From Ferrovibrio xuzhouensis (GTDB lineage: Bacteria > Pseudomonadota > Alphaproteobacteria > Ferrovibrionales > Ferrovibrionaceae): a stretch of 64,000 bases of DNA. The first letter of the stretch is position 1. Each line of letters starts with the position of its first letter. Below are positions 50,262-59,549 of this stretch, one piece after another. The notes under the pieces were generated by a model. It saw only the letters and a list, made by a program, of their open reading frames with translations, had not been told where the DNA came from and ran no database searches. Made by a program: the position numbers and the translations under genes. The DNA is taken from contig NZ_JBHRYJ010000005.1 of NCBI RefSeq assembly GCF_042648965.1, forward strand, positions 62,001 through 126,000. Reading direction: 5' to 3'.

Positions 50262-50716
50262 GCGGCATAATTCCTGCGGCGCGGCGCCGCCCGCGCGAAT
50301 AACAAACGGCGGCGCGCCTGGGTTCTCGAAGCCGGCATCGGGCGGACCGGCCCGCCTGACAGTCCCAGAACGATGTCTGATCCCGCAGGCGGTAATGATC
50401 CGCAAGGCGAATGGGGGGCTCGCTTTATCCGGCCGGGAAAGTTTCCGGCCCGAGCGCGCACCGCGCCACCTGCCAACCGCGCCACCACCGCCTGTAGAAA
50501 AGACGGCGGACGCTTCGAAGGTTCACTCCAAATCCGTGGTGTCTTGAGCGCGGCGACCGAGGCCCCCTGCCCCAGGCCGCCTCCTTCAGGGCTGGCTACT
50601 GGATGATGCAGAAGGCTCACCGCCGACGCGCCGATCCCCGTATCGCGACCGTGGAAACCCTTGCGGGATAAAACCCTGGCAGGACGGCGGGATCTGACTC
50701 GGATATTCGCGCCGGC
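50262..50716 (-). other. 455-bp gap between rne and the amidase gene
   Basis: This stretch must hold the rne promoter and 5' untranslated region (minus strand) and the amidase promoter (plus strand). I see no convincing promoter or known RNA motif. Weak reading frames here have no RBS and look like chance. A long rne leader would fit autoregulation of RNase E mRNA in other bacteria, but the sequence does not show it. Confidence 0.45.
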
Positions 50717-51970
50717 ATGGTACGCTGCCATGGGGCTGACCCACAAGGTCTTTCTCGTCACAGGGCGCGCGGATTCGGTCCGGCCGGGGGTTTTCCGATT
50801 AACAAGCTGTTTTTATTTGTATTTTCGCTGTTTTTCCTGTCCGGGGCCGCCAGCGCCGCGGCGCTGCGCGTTACCGGGCTGCAGCTTGGCCTGAATGCCG
50901 GCCTGACCCGGCTGGTGGTGGAAGCCGACGGCCCGCTCAACGGCAGCCTGAGCGCCGCCGCGGACGGGCTCGGCCTGGTGCTGACCCTCAGCCAGGCCCG
51001 CTGGGACGCCGCAGTGCCGAGCAGCCGCGCCGCCGGCCTGGTGGCGGGCCTCGGCCTGCCGGTGGACAGCGCCGGCCAGGTCAGCCTCGGCATCGACCTG
51101 GTGGAACCCGCGGTGGTGGAGCGTGCCTTCCGCCTGCCGCCGCAAGGCACAGTCGGCGACCGGCTGGTGATCGACCTGCGCCCGGCCGATCCGCAGGCCT
51201 GGCAGGCCGCCTTCGCCGCGCCGGTGTCCCTGCCGCTGGCCGGCTCGGCCGACATCCTGCCGCCACCGCCGGTATCGCCCGGCCGGCTGCGGCTGGTGGT
51301 GCTCGACCCCGGCCATGGCGGCCAGGACCCGGGCGCCATCTCGGCCGCGGGCCGCTACGAGAAGGATGTCACCCTGGCCATCGCGCGCGCCGTCGCCACC
51401 CGGCTGCGCCAGACCCATCGCTACCGCGTGCTGATGACCCGCGAGGCCGACCGTTTCATCCGGCTCGGCGACCGCGTCGCGCTGGCCCGCCGCCACGAGG
51501 CCGACCTGTTCCTGTCGATCCATGCCGACAGCCTGGCCGCCGACCGCGCCACCCGCGGCGCCAGCGTCTATGTGCGCGCCGACGATGCCAGCGACACCGA
51601 TGCCGAAGCGCTGGCGCTGCGCGAGAACCGTGCCGACCAGCTGGCCGAAGGCGCGCCGGCCAGGGACGTCAACGAGGTGGTCGCCATCCTGCTGGATCTT
51701 GCCTCGCGCGATACCGGCCGGCTGTCGAGCCGCTTTGCCGGGCTGCTGACCGCCAGCCTCGGCCACCGCCTGACGCTCCGCCACAACGCGCTGCGCGCCG
51801 CCAATTTCAAGGTGCTGTCGGCGCCCGACATTCCCTCGGCGCTGCTGGAGCTCGGCTACCTGTCCAACCCGGCCGACGAGGCCCTGCTGTTCTCCGATGC
51901 CGGCCGCGCCGAACTGGCCGAAGGGGTGGTCGCGGCCATCGACCGGTTCTTCGGGGTCGACGACCGGTAA
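50717..51970 (+). CDS. N-acetylmuramoyl-L-alanine amidase with AMIN domain
   Basis: This protein of up to 417 residues has a membrane-directed hydrophobic stretch (INKLFLFVFSLFFLSGAASA), an AMIN domain (about 45-165; TGLQLGLNAGLTRLVVEADGP) and an Amidase_3 catalytic domain. Zinc ligands and base are seen as DPGHGGQDPGA, YEKDVTLA, LSIHADSL and the C-terminal LLELGYLSN. It cleaves the amide between MurNAc and the peptide stem during division. The annotated ATG 50717 gives a non-signal-like N-terminus. An ATT at 50798, after GGGGG, would give the signal peptide directly. The rne/amidase/PBP1A order is conserved in alphaproteobacteria. Confidence 0.93.
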   Translation: MVRCHGADPQGLSRHRARGFGPAGGFPINKLFLFVFSLFFLSGAASAAALRVTGLQLGLNAGLTRLVVEADGPLNGSLSAAADGLGLVLTLSQARWDAAVPSSRAAGLVAGLGLPVDSAGQVSLGIDLVEPAVVERAFRLPPQGTVGDRLVIDLRPADPQAWQAAFAAPVSLPLAGSADILPPPPVSPGRLRLVVLDPGHGGQDPGAISAAGRYEKDVTLAIARAVATRLRQTHRYRVLMTREADRFIRLGDRVALARRHEADLFLSIHADSLAADRATRGASVYVRADDASDTDAEALALRENRADQLAEGAPARDVNEVVAILLDLASRDTGRLSSRFAGLLTASLGHRLTLRHNALRAANFKVLSAPDIPSALLELGYLSNPADEALLFSDAGRAELAEGVVAAIDRFFGVDDR

Positions 51971-52145
51971 ACCGCCGGAAACCGCGCCGGGCACCGCCCT
52001 ATTCGCGCCACATTAATGCCGCATCTGAGGGCCACATGCCGCTGTACAGGCGGCCCGGCCGGGAGTACCAGTTGCGCCCGCCGAGACCACCGCTCGGGGA
52101 ACACACCAGTCCGGGGAACACCAGTCCGGAGAAGCCGGTACCGTC

Positions 52146-54590
52146 ATGCGTCTGCTGCGTCATTTCATTTTTCTGGTCGTCCTGGCCATCATCGCCTGCC
52201 TCGGCGCCGCCATCGCCGGCCTCGGCGGCCTGTGGTATTTCGGCCGCAACCTGCCCGACTACCAGCAGCTTGCCGATTACGAACCGCCGGTGACCACCCG
52301 GGTGCATGCCGGCGACGGCCGCCTGATCGCCGAATTCGCCCGCGAGCGCCGGCTGTTCGTGCCGGTCGACGCGATCCCCAAGCTGGTCGAGCACGCCTTC
52401 ATCTCGGCCGAGGACAAGAATTTCTACGAGCACGCCGGCATCGACCCGGTCGGCATCGCCCGCGCCGTCGTGCAGAACCTCGGCAACATCGCCCAGGGCC
52501 GCCGGCCGGTCGGCGCGTCCACCATCACCCAGCAGGTGGCGAAGAACTTCCTGCTCGGCAACGAGGTCTCGCTCGGCCGCAAGGCCCGCGAGGCGATCCT
52601 CGCCTTCCGCATCGAGCGCGCCTTCTCCAAGGACAAGATCCTCGAACTGTATCTCAACGAGATCTATCTCGGCAGCGGTGCCTATGGCGTGGCGTCGGCC
52701 GCGCTGACCTACTTCAACAAGTCGCTCTACGACCTCAACGTCGCGGAAGCCGCCTATCTCGCCGCGCTGCCCAAGGCGCCGAGCAACTATAACCCCGTGC
52801 GCCACCACGACCGCGCCAAGGCGCGCCGCGACTGGGTGATCGAACGCATGCTGGAAGACGGCGTGATCACCCAGGACCAGGCCAAGGAGGCGCTGGCCAC
52901 CCCGCTGACGGTGGTGGCCCGTCCGGAATCCGACGTCGCGCGCGCCGACTGGTTCGCCGAAGAGGTGCGCCGCGAGCTGGCGCAGAAATACGGCGAGAAG
53001 CGGCTCTACGAGGGCGGCCTCAGCGTGCGCACCACCATGGACCCGCGCCTGCAGGCGATCGGCGAGAAAGCCCTGCGCGATGGCCTCGAGGCCTATGACC
53101 GCCGCGCCGGCGGCTGGCGCGGCCCGCTCAACCATATCTCCGTCGATGTCGGCTGGCCCGGCCGGCTGAGCGAGCTGGGCAGCATCCCCGGCGTGCTGCC
53201 GCCGTGGCAGCCGGCCGTCGTGCTCGGCGTCACCGACGATGCCGCCGAAATCGGCTTCGCCGACGGCAGCCAGGGCAAGCTGCCCTATGCCGGCCTGCGC
53301 TGGGCCCGCAAGAAGCTCGGCACCGACAGCTTCGGGCCGCTGCCGAAAAAGCCGGCCGAGGTGGTCAAGGTGGGCGACGTGATCGCGGTCGAGCCGCTGG
53401 GGCCCACGCCGAAGGACGGCTACGGCCTGCGCCAGGTGCCCGACGTCGGCGGCGCGCTGGTCGCCATGGACCCGCATACCGGCCGCGTGCTGGCGCTGGT
53501 CGGCGGCTTCGACTACCGCGTCAGCCAGTTCGACCGCGCCATCCAGGCGCAGCGCCAGCCCGGCTCGGCCTTCAAGCCCTTCGTCTATGCCGCAGCGCTG
53601 GACAACGGTTTCACGCCGTCGAGCCTGATCCTCGATGCGCCCTTCGTGATGGACCAGGGCCCCGGCCTGCCGCTGTGGAAGCCGGGCAACTACACCAAGC
53701 AGTTCTACGGCCCGTCGACCTTGCGCATCGGCATCGAGAAGTCGCGCAACCTGATGACGGTGCGCCTCGCCCAGGCGGTCGGCATGGAGAAGGTGGCGGA
53801 TTACGCCAAGCGCTTCGGCGTGGTCGAGGACCTGCCGCAGGTCCTGTCGATGGCACTCGGCGCCGGCGAGACCACCCTGCTGAAGATGACCACCGCCTAT
53901 TCGGAATTCGTCAACGGCGGCCGCAAGATCACGCCGACCCTGATCGACCGCATCCAGGACCGCCAGGGCCATACCATCTATCGCCACGACAACCGGCCCT
54001 GCCCCGGCTGCACCGCGCCATGGGACGGCCAGAGCACGCCGGCCCTGCCCGACATGCGGCCCGAGGTGATCGATCCCGTCACCGCCTACCAGATCGTCTC
54101 GATCCTCGAAGGCGTCGTGCAGCGCGGCACCGGCGTGCGCATCCGCGAGCTCGGCATCCCGCTCGCCGGCAAGACCGGCACCACCAACGACAGCAACGAC
54201 GCCTGGTTCATCGGCTTCAGCCCCGACCTCGCGGTCGGCGTCTTCACCGGCTACGACACGCCGAAAAGCCTCGGCAAGCACGAACAGGGCGCCTCCATCG
54301 CGGTGCCGATCTTCAAGGAATTCATGGGCACCGCACTGAAGGGCAAGCCGGCGATCCAGTTCCGCGTGCCGCCGGGCGTACGGCTGGTGCGCGTCGACGC
54401 CAGCACCGGCGAACTGCCGCCGCCGGGCGACCGCAATGTCATCCTCGAAGCCTTCCGCCCCGGCACCGAACCGCAGCCCGGCGAGCATGGCAGCGTGCTC
54501 GACGGCTCGATGGACGAGCACGAGGGGATCAGCGGCGCCGGCGACAGCGCCGGGGCCGGCGCCATTTCCGGCACCGGCGGGCTGTACTAG
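52146..54590 (+). CDS. mrcA: Penicillin-binding protein 1A (bifunctional)
   Basis: This 814-residue class A PBP has a transmembrane anchor at about 8-32. The GT51 glycosyltransferase contains SAEDKNFYEHAGIDPVG near residue 88 and GASTITQQVAKNFLL. The transpeptidase has the serine nucleophile Ser474 in SAFKP, SRN in EKSRNLMTVRLA and KTG at 676 in AGKTGTTND. A middle OB-like insert (about 320-430) carries GYGLRQVPDVGGALVAM. It builds and crosslinks peptidoglycan at the inner membrane. The last 40 residues are Gly/Ala/Asp rich. ATG 52146 is the only start fitting the anchor. Confidence 0.96.
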   Translation: MRLLRHFIFLVVLAIIACLGAAIAGLGGLWYFGRNLPDYQQLADYEPPVTTRVHAGDGRLIAEFARERRLFVPVDAIPKLVEHAFISAEDKNFYEHAGIDPVGIARAVVQNLGNIAQGRRPVGASTITQQVAKNFLLGNEVSLGRKAREAILAFRIERAFSKDKILELYLNEIYLGSGAYGVASAALTYFNKSLYDLNVAEAAYLAALPKAPSNYNPVRHHDRAKARRDWVIERMLEDGVITQDQAKEALATPLTVVARPESDVARADWFAEEVRRELAQKYGEKRLYEGGLSVRTTMDPRLQAIGEKALRDGLEAYDRRAGGWRGPLNHISVDVGWPGRLSELGSIPGVLPPWQPAVVLGVTDDAAEIGFADGSQGKLPYAGLRWARKKLGTDSFGPLPKKPAEVVKVGDVIAVEPLGPTPKDGYGLRQVPDVGGALVAMDPHTGRVLALVGGFDYRVSQFDRAIQAQRQPGSAFKPFVYAAALDNGFTPSSLILDAPFVMDQGPGLPLWKPGNYTKQFYGPSTLRIGIEKSRNLMTVRLAQAVGMEKVADYAKRFGVVEDLPQVLSMALGAGETTLLKMTTAYSEFVNGGRKITPTLIDRIQDRQGHTIYRHDNRPCPGCTAPWDGQSTPALPDMRPEVIDPVTAYQIVSILEGVVQRGTGVRIRELGIPLAGKTGTTNDSNDAWFIGFSPDLAVGVFTGYDTPKSLGKHEQGASIAVPIFKEFMGTALKGKPAIQFRVPPGVRLVRVDASTGELPPPGDRNVILEAFRPGTEPQPGEHGSVLDGSMDEHEGISGAGDSAGAGAISGTGGLY

Positions 54591-54633
54591 GCGGGCTGCT
54601 AACCGCCTGATCCGGCAGGCCTAAGGAGACGGC

Positions 54634-54662
54634 TTGACACTCCCCGGCAGCGTCTTTATACG
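54634..54662 (+). promoter_or_regulatory. Strong promoter of tRNA-Val
   Basis: Consensus TTGACA (54634-54639) and TATACG (54657-54662) have a 17-bp spacer, 43 bp before the tRNA 5' end. Confidence 0.85.
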
Positions 54663-54705
54663 CTGCCCATCCAGACGGTGCCGGCCTTTGCGCACCGTCC
54701 CGGTC

Positions 54706-54780
54706 GGGCGGTTAGCTCAGCGGTAGAGCACAGCATTCACATTGCTGGGGTCACTGGTTCAATCCCAGTACCGCCCACCA
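54706..54780 (+). tRNA. tRNA-Val (anticodon CAC)
   Basis: This 75-nt cloverleaf has acceptor stem GGGCGGT paired with ACCGCCC, discriminator A and encoded CCA. The D-loop region reads TTAGCTCAGCGGTAGAGCA, the anticodon stem CAGCA/TGCTG encloses loop TTCACAT with anticodon CAC, and the T-arm contains GGTTCAATCCC. It reads the valine codon GUG, one of the commonest in this GC-rich DNA. Confidence 0.96.
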
Positions 54781-54853
54781 TTTTCTCCCTCGGAAAAATG
54801 CACGACGTCCGGGACTGCCGATGCAGCAGCCCCGATGCCGCCCCCTGCCCGCG

Positions 54854-55771
54854 TCAGCGACGCAGGGCTTCCGCCAGATACAGCTCCGATGCCGCCTGGG
54901 TCAGCGGACCGGGCGTGCCGTCGCCGATCACGCGGCCGTCGATGCGGGTCACCGGCGTCACCCCGCCCAGCGTGCCGGTCACAAAAGCCTCGTCGGCGGC
55001 ATAGACCTGGGCCAGCGTGAAGTCGCATTCGCGCGCCACCCAGCCGGCGGCGCGCCAGGCGTCGAGCACGGTCTGCTGGGTGATGCCGCGGAAATTCCAG
55101 CCGCCGGTCGAGGTCCACAGCTCGCCGCGACGGACGATGAAGAAGTTGGTCGAGTTGCAGCTCGCCACAAAGCCGCGCGGGTCCAGCATCAGTGCCTCGT
55201 CGGCGCCGGCATTGATCGCCTGGATCAGCGCCTGGATCAGGTTGAGCCGGCTGTGCGAATTGAGCCGCAGGTCGAAGACGTCCGGGCCGCTGGTGCGGAA
55301 GGTCGAGGTGAACAGCGACAGGCCGCGCGCCCGCAGTTCCGGCCGCGGCGTCTTGTATTCGGCGACGATCACCACCGTGGCGTCGCCGATGACGAAGCGC
55401 GGGTCCTGGTTCGGCGTCTTCTTCACGCCGCGGGTGACCATCAGGCGAGCATGGGCGCCGTCCTGCATGTCGTTGCGCTTCAGGGTTTCCAGCAGGGCGG
55501 CGCGGATGCCGTCGCGCCCCAGCCCGATGTTGAGCGCGATCGAGCCGGCGCCCTCGAACAGCCGGTCGAGATGCGCCTCCAGGCTGATCAGCCTGCCGTT
55601 GACGAGGCGCAGGCCTTCCCAGACGCCGTCGCCCAGCGCGAAGCCGCTGTCGAAGACCGAGACGCGGGCCTCGTCACGGCGGAAGTAGTCGCCGTTGACG
55701 TAGACCAGCACGTCGGCGTTGCGGGGATCGTCCATGTAGGACTGGGCACTTTGGGTGGCGGATTGGGTCAT
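54854..55771 (-). CDS. Class IV aminotransferase (D-amino acid/branched-chain type)
   Basis: This 305-residue PLP enzyme of fold type IV contains NADVLVYVNGDYFRRDEARVSVFDSG at the N-terminus, VSVFDSGFALGDGVWEGLR with the PLP-phosphate side, GADEALMLDPRGFVASCNSTNFFIV (the C-terminal glycine-asparagine turn) and GTLGGVTPV. At the segment where I expect the internal aldimine lysine, the sequence reads LNSHSRLNLIQA with Arg instead of Lys, so activity may be altered or the alignment wrong. It ends the GntR-led operon with the amino-acid-type transporter. The substrate is likely related to that transporter. Confidence 0.85.
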   Translation of the reverse strand: MTQSATQSAQSYMDDPRNADVLVYVNGDYFRRDEARVSVFDSGFALGDGVWEGLRLVNGRLISLEAHLDRLFEGAGSIALNIGLGRDGIRAALLETLKRNDMQDGAHARLMVTRGVKKTPNQDPRFVIGDATVVIVAEYKTPRPELRARGLSLFTSTFRTSGPDVFDLRLNSHSRLNLIQALIQAINAGADEALMLDPRGFVASCNSTNFFIVRRGELWTSTGGWNFRGITQQTVLDAWRAAGWVARECDFTLAQVYAADEAFVTGTLGGVTPVTRIDGRVIGDGTPGPLTQAASELYLAEALRR

Positions 55772-55791
55772 GGTTGCGAGTCCGGACAGGG

Positions 55792-56580
55792 TTAAAGGCT
55801 GAATTCCCGGTGGCGGGCGAGAAAGGCCTGCGTGCGCTCACGGCGCGGGTGCTTGAGCACCTCGTCAGGCGTACCGGCCTCATGGATCACGCCATCCGCG
55901 ACGAACAGCACGCGGGTGGCGACGTGATACGCAAAGCCGATTTCGTGGGTAACGAGCAGCATGGTCCTGCCCTCGTCGGCCAGTGACCGGATGACGCCGA
56001 GCACCTCGCCGACCAGTTCGGGGTCGAGCGCCGAGGTCGGTTCGTCGAACAGCAGCAGCTCGGGGTCCATGGCGAGCGCGCGGGCAATGGCGACGCGCTG
56101 CTTCTGGCCGCCGGACAGCCGCGCCGGATACTGGTCCGCCTTGTCGGCGAGGCCGACGCGGGCGAGTTCGGTCATGGCGCGTTCGCGCGCGGCAGCAGCA
56201 TCGACGCCGCGCACGGTGCGGAGCGCCTCCATGACGTTGCCGACGGCGGTCATATGCGGAAACAGGTTGAACTGCTGGAACACCATGCCGACGCGCTGGC
56301 GCACCCGGGTCAGCTCGCGTTCGGCATAGACCCGTTCGATGCTGCCGTCGCGGCGTTGGCGCTCGCTGCCGATCGCCCGGCCGGCCAGCGTGACGGTGCC
56401 GGCACTGGGGGTTTCCATGAAGTTCAGGCAGCGCAGCAGGGTGCTCTTGCCGGAGCCCGACGCGCCGAGGATGGCAATGCGCTCGCCCGGCGCGACGTCG
56501 AGGTCGATGCCGCGCAGCACCTCGAAGCTGCCGAATTTCTTGTGCAGTCCGCTCACGCGCAGCAGGGGTTCGGTCATCAT
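55792..56580 (-). CDS. Polar-amino-acid-type ABC transporter ATP-binding protein
   Basis: This 262-residue ATPase is of the GlnQ/HisP class: Walker A GASGSGKST, LNFMETPSAGTVTLAG, GMVFQQFNLFPHMTAVGNV, signature LSGGQKQRVAIARAL, Walker B LLLFDEPTSALDPE and H-loop LLVTHEIGF. The start is MMTEP or MTEP. It is separated by 6 bp from the permease gene and by 20 bp from the aminotransferase gene, so all lie in one operon. It powers uptake of a polar or amino-acid-like solute. Confidence 0.92.
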   Translation of the reverse strand: MMTEPLLRVSGLHKKFGSFEVLRGIDLDVAPGERIAILGASGSGKSTLLRCLNFMETPSAGTVTLAGRAIGSERQRRDGSIERVYAERELTRVRQRVGMVFQQFNLFPHMTAVGNVMEALRTVRGVDAAAARERAMTELARVGLADKADQYPARLSGGQKQRVAIARALAMDPELLLFDEPTSALDPELVGEVLGVIRSLADEGRTMLLVTHEIGFAYHVATRVLFVADGVIHEAGTPDEVLKHPRRERTQAFLARHREFSL

Positions 56581-56586
56581 CGGGCC

Positions 56587-57252
56587 TCAGTCGCCGCGGG
56601 ACAGGATGCGTTCGAGCCGATAGGTCGCGCGCACCAGCGGATAGAGAAACAGGAAGAACACCACGGCAATGACGCTGTAGGTCTCAATCGGGTTGTAATT
56701 CAGCGAGGCGATCAGCTTGCCCTGCTGCAGCAGTTCGACATAGGCGACCACCGAGGCCAGCGTCGACATCTTGAAGATCTCGATGCCGCGGTTGGTCAGC
56801 GCCGGCAGCACGCGGCGGATCGCCTGCGGCAGGATGATGCGCCGCATCACCTGCAGCGGGCTCATGCCGAGCGCGCGGGCGGCTTCCCACTGGCCGGGCT
56901 CGATCGACTGGATGCCGGCGCGGTAGATTTCCGCCGAGAAGGCCGCCGAGTTGAGCGAGATGCCGAGCGTCGCCGCCAGCAGCGGGCTGATCTCGAAGGG
57001 CAGCAGGATCGGCAGCGCGAAATAGAACCACAGGATCTGCACCAGCACCGGCGTGTTGCGGAAGAACTCGACGAAGGCGGTGGCCGGCCAGTTCAGCAGG
57101 CGGCGCCGGGAATAGCGGCCCAATCCGACCACCAGCCCGAGGCTGAGGCCGAGCAGCAGGCAGATGACGAAAATCCGCAGGGTGCCGACCGCGCCGACCA
57201 GCAGGGCGTCGGCATTCTCGAAGACCGGTGCGAAATTCCAGTGATAGCCCAT
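56587..57252 (-). CDS. Polar-amino-acid-type ABC transporter permease (first)
   Basis: This 221-residue His/Glu/Gln/Arg/opine-family permease has about five membrane helices. It contains the coupling loop QWEAARALGMSPLQVMRRIILPQAIRRVLPAL and FFRNTPVLVQILWFYFALP in the first periplasmic loop region. The start MGYHWNF matches the second permease's MYHWDF, and both begin with the short HW motif typical of the family. It forms the channel together with the next gene. Confidence 0.9.
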   Translation of the reverse strand: MGYHWNFAPVFENADALLVGAVGTLRIFVICLLLGLSLGLVVGLGRYSRRRLLNWPATAFVEFFRNTPVLVQILWFYFALPILLPFEISPLLAATLGISLNSAAFSAEIYRAGIQSIEPGQWEAARALGMSPLQVMRRIILPQAIRRVLPALTNRGIEIFKMSTLASVVAYVELLQQGKLIASLNYNPIETYSVIAVVFFLFLYPLVRATYRLERILSRGD

Positions 57253-57271
57253 GGCCCTGCCCCCTCTGCCC

Positions 57272-57949
57272 TCACTGCACCGTGGAATCGCCGCTGACCG
57301 CCAGCCGGCGTTCGAGCCGGCGGGCAAAGACGCTGACCATGGTGATGAAGACGAAATAGATCAGCGCCGCCACGGTGAAGACTTCAAGCGGACGGAAGGT
57401 CTTCTGCGCCAGTTCGTTGGCCTGGTAGAGCAGGTCGGCGTAGGAGACGGTGGCGACCAGCGTCGTCGTCTTCATCAGCTCGATGGCGCGTTCCATGAAG
57501 GCCGGGATCATGCGCTTGACCGCCTGCGGCAGGATGATCCGGTGCAGCGACTGCCGCCCGGTCATGCCGACGGCGCGCGCCGCCTCCCACTGGCCGCGCT
57601 CGACCGAGACGATGCCGGCGCGGAACACCTCGGCAAAAAAGGCCGCCGACTGGATCGAGAAGGTCAGCGCCGAGGCGACGAAGGGCGTCATCTCGACATG
57701 GATCAGCAGCGGCAGGGCAAAGAAGAACCAGAACAGCTGGACCAGCGGCGGCGTGGTGCGGAACACCTCGATCACGAAGCCCGCCGGCCAGGACAGCCAG
57801 CGCCGCCCCGACAGGCGGGACAGCGCCAGCGCCAGACCGAGCGGCACGCCGAAGGCGAGCGCCGTTCCGGTGACCGCCAGCGTGTTCAGCAGCCCGCGGA
57901 ACAGCAGGTCGGCATTGGCGATGACCGGCCAGAAGTCCCAGTGATACAT
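57272..57949 (-). CDS. Polar-amino-acid-type ABC transporter permease (second)
   Basis: This 225-residue permease is homologous to the preceding one, with FRTTPPLVQLFWFFFALPLL and the coupling loop QWEAARAVGMTGRQSLHRIILPQAVKRMIPAF. The two permeases form a heterodimer. It starts 13 bp after the binding-protein gene in the operon order. Five or six hydrophobic segments are visible. Confidence 0.9.
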   Translation of the reverse strand: MYHWDFWPVIANADLLFRGLLNTLAVTGTALAFGVPLGLALALSRLSGRRWLSWPAGFVIEVFRTTPPLVQLFWFFFALPLLIHVEMTPFVASALTFSIQSAAFFAEVFRAGIVSVERGQWEAARAVGMTGRQSLHRIILPQAVKRMIPAFMERAIELMKTTTLVATVSYADLLYQANELAQKTFRPLEVFTVAALIYFVFITMVSVFARRLERRLAVSGDSTVQ

Positions 57950-57962
57950 CCGGACGCGCCGG

Positions 57963-58808
57963 TTACTTCAGCATTTCCTTCATCACCGGCGGCACGGTCT
58001 TCGGGTCGAGGCCGAAACCGGCGAGGAACTCCTCGTACCATTTCTCGGTCTGGCCGCTCTGGTAATAGCCGGCGATTTCCTTGTCGACCCAGTTGACGAA
58101 GGCTTTGTCGTCATCCTTGCGCACGGCGGCGCTGGAGGCCTGCGACATCGCCGGCGACGGCACGATGATGTTGCCGGTGCCGAGCTTCTGGCGGGCGGCC
58201 AGCAGCGGCGGGTGGAACAGGCAGACGGCATCGGCGCGGCCGGCCTGGAAGGCGGCGATGGCCTCCTGGTTGCCGGGGAAGCGTTCGATGCTGGCCTTGG
58301 CGACATGCTCGGTGAGGAACTTGTCCATGCTGCTGGCCTGCGGCACGGCGATACGCACCTCGGGCCTGTTGAGGTCTTCCCAGGTCTTCACCTTGAGACC
58401 ATCCTTGGCCAGTACCGCCAGCGAATAGTACAACAGCGGCGCTTTCGGGAAATCGACCGCCTGCGCGCGCTCCGGCGTCGCATCCATCATGTACATGATG
58501 TCGATCTTGTTGCTCTGCAGGGCGGCGATGGCGGTGCCCCAGGTGACCTCGACCGGATCGAACTTCACGCCGAGCGCCCTGGCCATCGCCTTGCCGAGCG
58601 AGACGCCGACGCCGGACGACCATTCGCCGGTCTTCGGGTCCTTGGAATACCACGGCGGCGCCTGGGTGACGCCGACGCGCAGGCTGCCGCGCTGCTTGAT
58701 CTGCGCCAGCGTATCGGCATCGGCGCGCGCCAGCCGCGGCGTGGCCAGGGTCAGGCCGGCGACGGCGGCGGCAAGGCCGGTCATCAGGGTGCGGCGGTCG
58801 ATCGTCAT
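57963..58808 (-). CDS. Polar-amino-acid-type ABC transporter substrate-binding protein
   Basis: This 281-residue periplasmic protein has a signal peptide with twin arginines (MTIDRRTLMTGLAAAVAGLTL) and cleavage near ATPRLARA, which could be Tat- or Sec-dependent. The mature SBP_bac_3 fold begins IKQRGSLRVGVTQAPPWYSKD and has GVGVSLGKAMARALGV, VDFPKAPLLYYSLAV and AVPQASSMDKFL. It captures a small polar solute. The start 58808 is 1 bp from the GntR stop, so regulator and transporter genes are translationally close. The ligand is unknown. Confidence 0.9.
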   Translation of the reverse strand: MTIDRRTLMTGLAAAVAGLTLATPRLARADADTLAQIKQRGSLRVGVTQAPPWYSKDPKTGEWSSGVGVSLGKAMARALGVKFDPVEVTWGTAIAALQSNKIDIMYMMDATPERAQAVDFPKAPLLYYSLAVLAKDGLKVKTWEDLNRPEVRIAVPQASSMDKFLTEHVAKASIERFPGNQEAIAAFQAGRADAVCLFHPPLLAARQKLGTGNIIVPSPAMSQASSAAVRKDDDKAFVNWVDKEIAGYYQSGQTEKWYEEFLAGFGLDPKTVPPVMKEMLK

Positions 58809-58809
58809 G

Positions 58810-59538
58810 TCAGCTCTCCTGTCTATCGGGTTTTTCGTTGCTGGCCTGCCCGCTGGCGCGCAGGAAGTTCTCGGTCTGCTCGCCGCCGCGGCGCATATGC
58901 TCGACCAGTTCCGCCCGCATGGCGGCGAGGTCGTCGCCGAGTGCGGCGGCCACATAGCTTTCGTGGCCTTCGCGTTTCGGGCCGCGGATGGCGTGGGCGC
59001 GGTGATGCGCCGCCCAGTAGAGCTGCAGCCGGCCGCGCAGGCTGCTCCAGGTCCGCTGCAGCAGGCGATGGCCGCTGGCCTCGTAGACCAGGCCATGCAG
59101 CTCGAGTTCGGCGAGGATGCTGGCGCGGTCGTCGCCGTCGTCGATGGTGCCGACCAGCACGGCATGGCGGCGCAGCAGCTCGTCGCGGAAGGCCTGGTCG
59201 CGGCGCTCCCAGGCCTGCTCGAAAGCGAAGCATTCCAGCGTCACCCGCATCGAATGGATTTCGCGCACGTCGCTGACCGACAGCGATATGACATGGGTGC
59301 CGGTATAGGGGACGGTGACGACCAGCCCCTCTTCGATCAGCTGCCGCAGCGCCTCGCGCAGCGGGCCGCGGCTGACATTGAACTGATGGGCGAGCCCGGA
59401 TTCGACCAGTTGGCTGCCCGGCGGCAACTCGCCCGACAGGATGGCGGCGCGGAGCTGCTCGACGATGTGCTCGCGGAAGGTGCTCTTGGACAGCCGGGCC
59501 AGCGGCTGGGAAGACGACGGAACCGCGGCTGCCTGCAT
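58810..59538 (-). CDS. GntR-family transcriptional regulator, FCD domain
   Basis: This 242-residue regulator has an N-terminal winged helix (LSKSTFREHIVEQLRAAILSGELPPGSQLVE, then GLAHQFNVSRGPLREALRQL) and a C-terminal all-helical FCD ligand domain whose His and Asp metal ligands fit LHGLVYEASGH. The start MQAAAV is chosen; an earlier Met (59550) would place the initiation codon in the operator. It heads the transporter operon and probably represses it until the substrate or a metabolite binds. A dyad at 59550-59568 is the likely operator. Confidence 0.9.
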   Translation of the reverse strand: MQAAAVPSSSQPLARLSKSTFREHIVEQLRAAILSGELPPGSQLVESGLAHQFNVSRGPLREALRQLIEEGLVVTVPYTGTHVISLSVSDVREIHSMRVTLECFAFEQAWERRDQAFRDELLRRHAVLVGTIDDGDDRASILAELELHGLVYEASGHRLLQRTWSSLRGRLQLYWAAHHRAHAIRGPKREGHESYVAAALGDDLAAMRAELVEHMRRGGEQTENFLRASGQASNEKPDRQES

Positions 59539-59549
59539 TTGCCCCACCA

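Noticed and set aside
54781..54853. A second tRNA or small RNA after tRNA-Val
   Set aside because: No further cloverleaf or known RNA motif is seen; the stretch is the short gap before the aminotransferase stop.
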